From Pycnopodia helianthoides (taxonomy: Eukaryota > Echinodermata > Asteroidea > Forcipulatida > Asteriidae): 64,000 nt of DNA. The stretch spans positions 8,533,016-8,597,015 of the forward strand of contig CM063251.1 in assembly GCA_032158295.1 (NCBI GenBank), written 5' to 3'. Under the pieces are notes generated by a model. The model was not told the origin of the DNA and searched no databases. It worked only from the letters and a program-made list of their open reading frames with translations. Within the stretch, counting starts at the first letter, position 1; every line of letters starts with the position of its first letter. The position numbers and the translations under genes are program-made. Below, piece after piece: positions 36,501 to 48,500 of the stretch.

Positions 36501-39500
36501 GGCCAGTGTACACAATGAATTCTAAGCACTGATAAAAATGGTATTCTTGAAATAAGAACAAAAATATATTTAAAGAAAAAGATTCTTGTGTCACTCCCTA
36601 GAACATTTTTCTATTAAGATTTTTCGGAGTGAAACAAGAAAAGTTTTCTTGAAATAAGATTTTTTTCTTATTTCAAGGCTACAATTTCTGGTAGTGAGGG
36701 TCCCATGATTGATCCTTGAGGTACTCCGCATAGGAGAGGAGATGATTTGAAAAGATACTGTGATGACAATGCTTTGATTATGATCATCCAAATAGGAACT
36801 TAACTGCAGAAGAGAAATCTAACAGCACAAGAATAACCTCTAGACCTTTGTCAATGGTGAGCAGCAAATCATTTTGCACACAAAGTAAAGCACTTTCAGT
36901 TGGATTAAAATTATGATATGCAGATTGAGACGCAGATTGAGACTCAGAGAAGAGGCAATTTTTGGAGGTAATCCTGGAGTTGAGTGGAAGCAACCCTTTC
37001 AAGAACCTTAGCAACAAACATCTGGTTTGCGATGAGATGCTAGTTCTTGAAATCATGTGGACCAAGTTTGGGTTTCTTGAGTAGGGGGACTACATGTGAA
37101 GTTTTGAAAGCAGCAGGTTCAACACCGGATGTCAGTGAGAGGTTGATAATTTGCATGATGATCGGCAAGAGTACCTTAATGCAAAGCTTCAACAACATTG
37201 TGGATCAAGGCATAATTTGTAGGCATTAGATGATCCTTCTGCCTTAATCAGCTGAGACACACTCAAAGTGATTGAAGGACGAGGTGCAAGGTAAAGGGAC
37301 TGGTGTAACAATGTTACTTTCTGAACAGTCAAAAGAGCGAAGTCAAGTCGTTATATAGAGCGAAGTTTTCTGCATAGAATATGTTTCTTGGCAGTATCGG
37401 GGTGAGCAAAATTCAAAGTACACAAAATAACATGGTGGTCAGATGGTTAAGCAGCGGCAATATTTATGTCCGATATGATGTTTTTACCCTTCAATGAAAT
37501 AAGCAGGTCAATTGTGTGTCCTGCTTGATGTATTGGTTCTTTAGTTTAATATGCTGATTCAAATTAGCAGAATCCAGAACAAAAAGACGTTGAGGATTAT
37601 CTTTATGTGGTCAGGTCATCAACATTGGACATTAAAAACACCAATTATGATCAAATTACTGTTGACAGTTGGTATGTACTTCAACAAAGTAGAGATTAGA
37701 GGTTAGATTGTTTTTCTCTGATGGTGCAGTGGTCTGTAAATGGCATACATTGTAGGTCCTGACAGCATCATCTGAGGTATTATACAGTGTCAGCTCTAGT
37801 AGTTCAAATGAATGAAAAGATGAAGCTACCTGATTCTGGGTTATTCGCGAACACTCTATGTAGATTCCTCCACCACCACTCGGGTGAGGGGAATTGACTG
37901 TTTTAAAGTTTGGCAAAGTTGAGCCAAGACTAGCCAATATGTGATTATCTCACATATCACCTCTGAGCCAAGATTCAGCCACGATAAGGACATCCAGTTT
38001 ATTGTAGATCAATGCACTTTTGAGAAACTGGCAAAATAATCAAAATGTGTCATGGTTAACAGCACATGCCTTTATTGAGTTTTAAAACTTTGAGACGACA
38101 CCACTCGAATGCACCTTTGTGTTCTTCTGGCTCTACCATAAGCAGAGAGGAGCTAGGGAAATATATTCACAAAAATGAAGTTCTCGTGTGACAGTTCTTC
38201 TGACCTTTTCAGTCAGGCCTAATTAAGACTCTGGCCCCCACACTGCAGATCTTTTCCCACACATATATTATTTCTACAGGTCCTACACTGTACATGTACT
38301 CTGCATTTGTCGGATATCAGTGATGATATATTTTCTGCAGTAGAATATCCTAAATCAGTAGGGATTTCCTATTCTAGTTCTACTGAGATAATACCCTCCC
38401 TTGTGACCACATGTTTATGAGTTTCAGATTGAAAAAGGGGCTTTTGTGGCATGCATAATTGGTTGCTGTGTAACATGGCTTTGGTTTTATTAAGCAAATT
38501 GTGTGCATTTGTAGGTTATCAGAGGGGAGAATTTATATTGTAGAATAGGAAATCCCTCTTGATTTAGGTTAAACTGTTGTCTGTAATGTTTACTGTTATC
38601 TCTTTATTTTTAAGTTTCCAAAAAGGTAAAGAAAGACAAGCTTGGCAACAACTCACCAAGAAGATCAAAGGGAAAGTGCAGCAGTAAATTTGGTGAGCTT
38701 TTAATCATATATTTAATTCTGGTAATGACAGTGTGAATTACACCGTGTTATTGAAGTCTTCGCGATTCGACAACGAACATTGGGAAAAAATTCAATAAGC
38801 TTTGCCCGCATCGCCCTCTATCGACAAAAGTTGTTAATGTTTGAATATAGTAGGCCAGCCAAAGTGTGAAATTACACTTTGGACGGCATAGTTCCATGCT
38901 AGATCTATTGTTTATAGCGTGGGGAAAACGATAAAATTTGAATTTAAAGGTCATTTTGAGGTCAAAAAGGTCAAAATGGATATTTTTTTATTTTGCACCA
39001 AATTTCCTGCATCCCCTTAAGGTGATCCCCTGGCTGCCGCTTCCCAGGTTGTATCGTAAACTTGGGTGTGATCCCTGGCTACACGGCAGTTACAGGTTGA
39101 ATGGCTTCTGACTGGCACCCCTGAACAAAGATATTGCCAAAATAGGGAGACCGCCAACATAGGGCTAGATAGCTCAGTTGGTGGAGCGCCGGTACGTTAA
39201 TCCGGAGGTCGTTGGTTAAAATCCCGCTCTAGTCAATTTTTCTTTGCTCAACCCCAAACCATTTGAAATTTACCCAGTCAGTTTCCCTTGTGGTTCTTTA
39301 CTTGACAACAAAATATTTGGCAAGTCTACTTCGTTCACTTACCCAAATAGCACTACTATTGCATATTTAATAGCCGAAGGGCAATTTCGCTAAAAGTATT
39401 ACAACCGTTGGTGGCGCCCTCTTGGGTCTACCCATCATGCTATGCGTTGGCTCCGCCATGTTACTTCCTCTTTTTTTCTAGCGTGGGTAACGTACAGACG

Positions 39501-42500
39501 TGTTTTTCAACACTCTCTCTCGTTCTTGAGAAATTTGTACATTTTTGCTAGGTAAAAACAATCGTTATTATTACTATCTATATAAAGTTTACTTTAGTAG
39601 AGTTGTGTTGTGTTGTGTTGTAGAGAAAAATTTGAATAAGATTACTCTCAGTTACGAGTCATATTCTTGGTTCTGATTTGGTTGGTTTCCGATTAGCTAG
39701 TCGCTCCACCCGTGGGGCCCCTGTCCGGGAGTTCTCTCCCGACCGTTCAGGGGACTAGCGAAGCGTCGCGGAGTATAACGGCCATCGGCTGTTCCCTTCT
39801 CCCGGTCGTTTCCTCTTAGTCTGTGGTAGGCTAAGAGATCTAGCGAGACGTAGGGTGGGGTATACCGACCGTGGGTCGTGCCCTTCCCTTGGTCGTCTCA
39901 ACTAGCTCGGGGAGTTAGTATGCTAGACTAGGTCGCATCGCGGAGTACACCGGCCGTCAGCCGTTCACTGCTCCCGGAACGTCCTTGAATATCTCTGCAC
40001 AGGGCGATTCCTACACGAGATATTAGACAAAAGCTTTGTTGGGAAACATACTACGGTATGGAACACCGTGACACCCAGAACGTTCGGTGCGGCATGAGGT
40101 TCCCTCGATCAGACCCACATGTCACTATTTCCACCGACGCCTCCAACGAGGGCTGGGGAGCCTTCATGGTACCTCGTCAAGCAGCTGGAAGGTGGGACGA
40201 ACAATTTCTGTCTCAGCACATAAACATCCTGGAACTCCAGGCCGTTATCAATGCCCTACACCACTTCCAAAAAGACGTGGTCGGTCAGCCGACAACACGA
40301 CGGTAGTGGCCTACATAAACAGACAGGGCGGCACCAGATCACCACAGCTGTGTTATCAGTCCTGGGAAATGTTCCAGTGGGCCATCAGGAATGGGGTCGA
40401 CCTCAGGGTGACACACATTCCTGGGATAGAGAACGACGAAGCCGATGCCCTGTCCCGGGGTCGGGTGATTCCCACAGAGTGGTCCCTACACAGGGGAGTC
40501 GTTCAACAGATATTTGCGATCCAAGGTCGACCTCACATTGACCTATTCGCGTCTGTAATAAATACCCAACTTCCAGTATTTTGCGCAAGATTCCACCATC
40601 CTCAGGCATGGGCCACGGATGCTCTCTCAATAAAGTGGACAAACATGTTCGCTTATGCGTTTCCCCCGATCTCGCTACTCTCTCGGATCATCGGAAAACT
40701 AGAGAGAGAAGAATGCAGAATCCTACTTATTGCCCCATTCTGGCCCCGCCAGCCATGGTTCATTCGACTAGTGAGACTGCTAGTGGGTCCTCCGATAATC
40801 CTCCCTTATCGTCGGGATCTACTGTCGCAACCACACTCGCAGTTCCTTCACCCAGAACCACAAGATCTCCACCCACCTAGCGTGCTGGCCACTGTCAAGC
40901 GTGCCTTTCACTCAGCAGGCCTTTCAGAAGACATTGCAACATTGGCCGCAAAGGGACGCGGACTGTCAACAAGAAAAGTCTATGACAGTAGGATTTGACA
41001 TTTTGCTAAGTGGTGCGACGAGCGGGTGCTGGATCCGCTCTCAGCTTCTCTAGCTGATGTCACGGAATTCCTCCTATTCCTATTCAGGACGAACCTCGCA
41101 ATAGGAACAGTAAAAAACTACAGGTCGGCCATAGGAGCGATCCACGAGGGATTTCCAGATGGAACCTCTATCTCATCTAACCAGGCAATATCACATCTCG
41201 TACGAGGGTGTTCAATGAAAGACCCCCTGTTCGAAAGTTAGTCCTGTTCGTAAGTTAGTCCCTTCATGGGACCTGAAACAGTCTTGGCTCTTATAAGGAG
41301 CACCATACGAACTGGTGGGTCAGCCCTCCCTCCTTCACCTATCCATTAAACTGGCATTTCTGCTTGCAACAGCTACGGCCAGAAGGAGCAGCAAAATCCA
41401 TGCACTTACGCTAGCTCACGGACACATACGTTGGGAACCCGGCGGAGTTCGCCTGGTCCCAAGGACGACCTTCTCGACAAAGAATCAGACTCCAGAATTT
41501 AGTCCCCCAGATATATTTATCCCGGAGATCGGGTCGTTTTCATCAGTTCCCTCGGACAAACTTTGGTGCCCTGTGCGATCCCTTAAGTGGTATCTGGCAC
41601 GTACTAAACCACTGAGGGGGGACTGCCTTCAGTTATTCATTTCAACAGTAACCCCCCATGGACCGGCGTCCAGGGACACCATTGCGCGATGGATTGCTTC
41701 AGCAATCAAATTCGCCAACCCGGACTGGCCGTCCAAAGCGGACGCTAATGCCAAGTCCCATACAAGCTCATGACATCAGGGCTGTAGCCACTTGATGGGC
41801 CCTTTTCAGGGGAGTCCCCCTGACGGACATCACTCAGGCTGCCTGCTGGAAGTCGGCCTCGACCTTTACTTCTTGCTACCTGCGTGATGTACTCCAGACT
41901 GGAGACAGAATGGGAAGGACAGTCCTCTCGTCCGCTCCTCCTGCTCCAAAGAGTTCTACCCAACCAAGTAGTACTTCCCGGCATCGCCAGGAGCAACACT
42001 AAGGTGGGTACAATGATTTATTATGTACATTTATAATTTACAAACAGTTATAAAGATTTGTCAGTCGCGATACACAATACATGTACGTAGTTGTCTGTGT
42101 TATCTGTGTTCAAGCGTCTCGCCTACCCAGCCACCAGACTTCTCGGTGCTAGTCTATGCAATAGTAGTGCTATTTGGGTAAGTGAACGAAGTAGACTCCT
42201 TCCCCACAGTAGTGTGGGAAGGGTCTACAAGTGATACTTACCCAAATAGCATCCCGCCCTCCTCCCCTCTTGGCTCGCTCAAAAGGGCTACCCCTTGGGC
42301 ACGAAAAAAAGAGAGAAAAAAAAAGAGGAAGTAACATGGCGGAGCCAACGCATAGCATTATGGGTAGACCCAAGAGGGCGCCACCAACGGTTGTAATACT
42401 TTTAGCGAAATTGCCCTTCGGCTATTAAATATGCAAAAGTAGTGCTATTTGGGTAAGTATCACTCGTAGACCCTTCCCACACTACTGTGGGGAGGGAAAT

Positions 42501-45500
42501 TGTTACCAATGACTAAATTATCACCGGAAGGAAAGTTGCTGGTAGGTGTATTTAACAATGATTGCACCGTTTTATACATATCCTGAACATTACAGTAAGA
42601 ATGTTTATTACAGAAAAACACCCTTTTAGCATCGTTAATTAAGTCTTTAACAACAGTTATTTGTGTGTTGTAGGCAAAACGATCATCCGGCAACTTGCTC
42701 TTTGACATTTTTCAACTCTGTAAAGTTTATCTTGTTAAAACTAAAACCCCCAGTGTTTGTAACGCAACAAACACATGTCTAGTTAATGTTGTTATTATTT
42801 GCTTTCTTTTACTGGCCAAATCCCTTAGGTTTTGGACACGGATTTTGTTATGAGATAATCTTATACTTAATGTCCTATCATTCCAAGTTATATACATGTA
42901 CCATATCATAAAACATAAATAGCTGAACATCATTAATTAATTGACTTGGTTATAATGACATGAATATTAATTAGCCAATCTTTAGACTACCATATCTCAA
43001 AAGTTTAATGTACGGCTGATCATCAAACTTTTTTTGATTATTATATACTTGTCGGATACTTTAGATGTTTTTGTTGGGTTAAAACATTGTGCCATGTCAG
43101 CATGACATCATTTATGGCACGTTTTGTATGTGTGTTCAAAATCCATGGCTTTAAAAAGTGTAAGTATTGGGTTGGTCAACACAACTTTGCAAAATAAGTT
43201 AAACTTAAGTTACCTATAATACACAAATGCTTTTACTAAAGTTATTCCAGGCCATTAAAACTAATCAAAGTACAATGTTTTTTCCACAATAATTAACGAT
43301 TAAGTGACAAATCTGACATTGAGGCTATCTTGCTTATTGCACAATCACTGCAATATGTCGGAGATTGCCGCACTGTGCCGCAATTTGAATGCTACAGCAT
43401 CATATGTGAAAACGGTAATAACAAAGTTTTTGCCCAACGTTTGCAAATGTTTTGCCACAATTCCTGTCATATGGCCTGTGTAGTAAACAAACTCAAAGAG
43501 CTGTGTGGCACGGTGCGTTGTACACATATTAGGACGCCACCATTTGTTACAGCGCCCTCTATCTACGTGTTTTAAATCTATACCAAAGGATGAAATATTT
43601 GAATTTTTAGGGTTGCTGTTCGAAGGCATAGCACGGGGGCATCTCTTATTCCATATTGTAGCTTATAAAAAACTTAGTATGAAAAACATGTTTTTGTCAT
43701 CGTGACATCATCATGTATCAAATAACATTAATTCAAAGCTTGTTACTAAATTATCTACATCTCATAGAGTTATTGAAAAAAATATTGTAGAGGTCTAAAG
43801 CATTGTTCGGAACTACGATGTGGTTTTCTGTGAGTGGAATCATAAGTATGATGTAGTCTTTCAGAATGTACAGTTGATGATGTCTTCATATAAAGAGCGC
43901 CCTCTATCGACAGGTTTTATAGTGGCAAAATGTTAAACTTAGTACTTCTGAAAGTCACATTGGGAAAAATGTTTGAAACATTATAGATCCCCACGACTAA
44001 TTCATCATTGATTGAAATACATTAGCTTATGATATCCAACATTTCACATTCCTAAACTACGCAGGATAAAGTGATAGTTTTCATTAAACTTTATTAAAGT
44101 TGCACTGACATGAACCCAAATTTGACCTTGTCTTCTGGTCAAAACTGGAATTTGGACTTGGTCTCCACGTACAATGTATGAAATATTGTTTGACCACAAG
44201 GCCTTCCAATTATGAGAGTAATCCTTTCTTTGGAAGGGATAATATCAGGGATTGGGTCCATTCTTTCGGTCATTGCTTTGTTCCCATATCCTCTGGCATA
44301 TGGTTACCAATGTCTTGGTGAGTTCTGGCCCTCCTTGTTTTAAGACTCTGCTGGAATGTTGTCCACACCTGGTGACTTGCCACCCTTGAGCGAGCATACA
44401 GCCTCCTCTACTTCTTTAAGTATTTGTGCATCTCCAGCTTTTCTGTTGGTATTGGGAAACAGCAAGTTACTTAAAACACAGTGGTGAGTTTCCCATACTG
44501 ACTTTTATCACAATTACAGTGTCTTCTTTGCTGTTTTATTTGCTGGAAATAAAATAAAGAAAGAAATAAAAGTCAAAGCTGAAAATTGTTTGAAATTTTT
44601 ATTGATTTATAGGTTTTCCCGGCCAATTTCAGCAAAAAATCATTCAATTTCATTAACATGCATTCAATTTCATGCATTTTCTCCTAATCCCCTCGAGCTA
44701 GGATTTCTTTTTAGCTCTTAATGCATTCAATTTCATTTAAGGGCATTCAAGACTACACTTTGACCATTCTTAAGTTGAAGTTTTACTACCAATTTGCAAT
44801 TGATGCATTCAAATTAAGACTCACCGAAGCGAACATGATTTTTCTGCTAGTTTGCGTTTTCTTTTTCATTTATGTGCAACGAATTTCAACTTCTTTGCAT
44901 TCAAATTAAAGATGAGTTTTGGCTTTATGAGTAAAATGGGAATTATAGCTCCTTTACTGGCACATAAGTTGTCCTTTGTAAGAGGAGTTTCCATGTATTT
45001 TACACCATTATTTACATCATGTGTTTTTTCTTAATTGAAATCGTTGTTCCTTTTGCGTTGTTACCCTTCCTTTAGTTTAAGTCTACACCCGATAACTTTG
45101 AAATGCAAAACTAATTATTTTGCTTTAGCCTTGATATATTTTGTTTGCCCTGGTTATGTTGTCTCTGTTTTTTCTGTTAATGTCAGGACAATTTCAAATT
45201 AGACTTTAACAAATGTTTCAAAGGAAATTAAAATCTTACAATAAGGGGTCGTTATACAATTTAAAAATAAATTAATGTTATTCTTGAATGTTTCAACCCG
45301 TCTCGCCCTATAAATCTACATTATTCACTGCTCTGGACCAACCTCAGGCAGCCATCTTTTTAGCCAACATTGCTTGGGCATTTACTTGGAGATAATGCCA
45401 AATAAGTTTCATTTAAAGTGTCTGCCTTTGAAAGGCAGCTTATACGATCAAGAAAGCATACATAACGTAGAATTTGAATTTGAATGCAAACTTTTGGAAA

Positions 45501-48500
45501 ATGTTTGCTCATAAATGTAATTGAATGATTGACCAGGTCTTGCTTATGGCTTTTGCGAAATTGAATGATTCTTACGGCCTAGTGAAATTGAATGATCTGA
45601 TTTGACTAGTGAATGCTAAACTAGTGAAATTGAACTACTCTTTTTGACTGTTGAATGCTGATTCAACGGAGCATTCGTTTTCAAACTAAATTGAATGTGC
45701 CGGGAGTTAAAATGAATGGATTTCTGATGAAATTGGCCGGGAAAACCTATATTATCCCCGCAAAATGTAGTCCAAAGGTGTACGATCAATTTCTCAAAGA
45801 TTTGGGACAGACTTGGTTTAGAAAATTGTTGTTAAAATGCACGGGCGGGACGGGACGGGACGGGATGGGACTGCTAATTTTTTTGCAGAGAGAGAGGTCA
45901 AACATTTGAAGAGTTTCAGGTTATTTAATTCAGTTGATACAGACTTTATCTATCAAATGATATATCTGATAAATTTGGCAGCATGGGCAAAACTGCCTAT
46001 TTGAATAATGAAATAATCCTGTACAATGAATGAACAAAGCTTAGCATGCTCAACTTGCTATCACCATGTTGCCTCGCTCTTGCCTGCTGTACTTTTTATT
46101 ATCTCCATGGTTAGTTTAGCGCCGTAAGGCATGAGGTAGAGGTTATAGCAATTGTCACTATCTGCTATATATTGTTGCATCAAAAAGATTTGCTTACATG
46201 GCGTCCATTGCATGCATACTTCACAATTAAAGGTGAATTTTTGCATCTTGCGCCTGCGGCAAAAAATATATCGCAACGCATCTTGGGGAAAAAATAGTCA
46301 TGACTAGTGTCAAAGTCGCAACATTTTAAAGCATGACTAGTTGGGTAGTAAATTTCACTTGTCGCCCAGGCCTACATCCAACATGACACCCCGACAACCA
46401 GCATGACAGTCGCAGGATAAATGAATGAGTGAAAGCTTTCTTTTAAAAATGAACACACCAATTGTGAAGTTTTAAACTTGTTAAAGACACAAAGTCAAAA
46501 TGAAGATTAATTTTATTTTTAAAATCTATTCTTTGCAGGTGATATGCCATGTGTTCGTAATATATCATCAGAACCAGGGTCAAGTTCCATGACAATCTAC
46601 AATGCTAAGGTAATAGGCTTTGGATTTGTAGAAGTTCAGACATAAACATTTAGTTTAAGCCACTCAGAACAGGATAGGCAGTGGGTGTTGAAGCACAAAT
46701 TTTTGGTGATGATGTTGCAATATACTGAAGTGCCTTTTAGCAGTTCTAGCCGAAGCAAAAGTGATTGCTTTTGAAATAAAATTAGTAAACACTTTGGAGG
46801 GTTTATGCACTCTAATTGGTCAAAGACTGCCCATGTGGGAGTGTACAAACATGTGATATAAAAAACCAGCTCTGTGAACTAGGGTATAAATGGCCCCTAA
46901 ACAAGCATATTGTTGTGTAAAAGTTCTGTATTCCAGTGTGCTTGTTGTGCGGGGAAAGTTCTATTAAACCAACTGTTTTCTTTGTGCATATTGTTTTTGT
47001 GTTTTTGGCAAGGACAGATGGTGCGCGTGTGAGTGCATACCACGTGTTTGTTGAACACGCAGACAATGTTGCGCCACAGCACCTTGCGCCACAGCATATT
47101 GCGCCACAGTACCTTGTAAATTACATGGTGCTATAAATGAATAGGCCTCATACTTCAAAAACGTAGCTCCACATACCTTGCAGGAAAAAATACTGAACTC
47201 TTTGATACGCCCATTGGGGATGTGATAAAGCGCTACATGAGAATCAAGTATTATTATTATTAATGTATTGCAAAGCATAAATCCAACACCAATCAAAGGA
47301 TTTCTATTTATGGTGATAATAATTTTCAAAGCCTATAGTCTGGTTATTGCAAATGCGCATCAGTATTTAACATGCTGACTGCTGGTCATAGATTCGTAGG
47401 GCTTTCCCGTTTTGCCAAGTGCGCGCATACCAAATAGGTACTACAGAAAGAACAAAATTTGAACATACAAATTCTAAGGATGTATGTCCTCACCAGAAGC
47501 GTATGTGTTGCGTGCTCAGTGATGCCAGTGTATTCAATTAACAATACAAAGCCCTTTCATTCTCTATGAGTATACTCGTAGTGGCAGAATCTGTTACAAT
47601 TGTTACTACGATTATACTCGTAGGCGGCAGTCAACGAGTTAAGCATGTGTAGAACAATGCTACAAATATAGATGAAAGAAAAATCACAAATTTTCATAAT
47701 TTTTACAATTTTCTTTTGTCAAAAGTATTTATTAATGGAATAACAGTTTGAGGTGCCAGTCATCACTGCGTAGTAATAACCTTGGTTGGTGTCTGGCTGC
47801 TGTTAATGGACCTTGTCTTAGAGGCTCGGTCCATTAACTGTGGCCAGCCACCAACCTGGTCATTACCACGCAGTGAAGACTGGCTCTTCACACTGTTATT
47901 GCTTAAATTAAAAAAAATAAGGGATGTCTTCAATAAAGAATATGCCTACTTCCTGCTGACTGTCTGCCAACTATCTGGGATGAGGAGGCACATTTCTTGT
48001 TTTTTGACTGAATGTTTATAACTTCAATTATCGATGGAGACAGTCTGCAGATTTAACAGACGAATCTTGTACTTTTGTCAGAGTTCATTCAAGTGCAAAA
48101 GCAAGACACCTGGGGTCGATTTCACAAAGCACTAAGATTCATCTACGATCAGTCTGAACTCTTTGTGAAATCGAGCCCTGGTCTCTCCAGCAATTCCAGC
48201 ATCAAACCGCATTTTTGTTGATAGACCTTATTAACAGGGATAATGACTTATGGTCAAGGATTAGTCTGAGAATTTCTTTTAGCCATCCAGACAAGAAAAA
48301 ATAAATTAATGAAATGTTGGATAACGCCTTTCATATAAATATAGATATCCCAATATAATCTTGACAACCTGCACAATAACATAATTTGATGACAATGATG
48401 ATCTTCACACAGAGGCTTACCATGTCCCATTCACTGCTGGTACATTACCACATACATGTACATGTACAGGGGTCATTGTGTTGGTACAATATGACACTTA

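Larger units (their letters stand above)
39326..42497 (+). mobile_element. DIRS1-type retrotransposon, internally deleted
   Basis: Inverted terminal repeats: 39369-39478 is the complement of 42329-42430. Internal complementary region: 42155-42197 is complementary to the left tip (39326-39368), and 42198-42250 to the right tip (42445-42497). Between them lie RNase H and tyrosine recombinase remnants. This end structure is diagnostic of DIRS1-group elements, which replicate through a circular intermediate. At 3.2 kb it lacks gag and the reverse transcriptase core that full elements (about 5-6 kb) carry. Confidence 0.9.

Noticed and set aside
39163..39236. Functional tRNA gene
   Set aside because: The anticodon stem and T-arm deviate, and the block recurs within longer conserved repeats, so it is a SINE head.
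40058..41773. Functional DIRS proteins
   Set aside because: Frameshift in RNase H near 40285, TGA at 40996, TAG at 41239 and further shifts near 41766.
39326..42497. Simple inverted duplication of flanking DNA around a gene
   Set aside because: The matching internal complementary region and DIRS recombinase motifs explain the inverted ends better.
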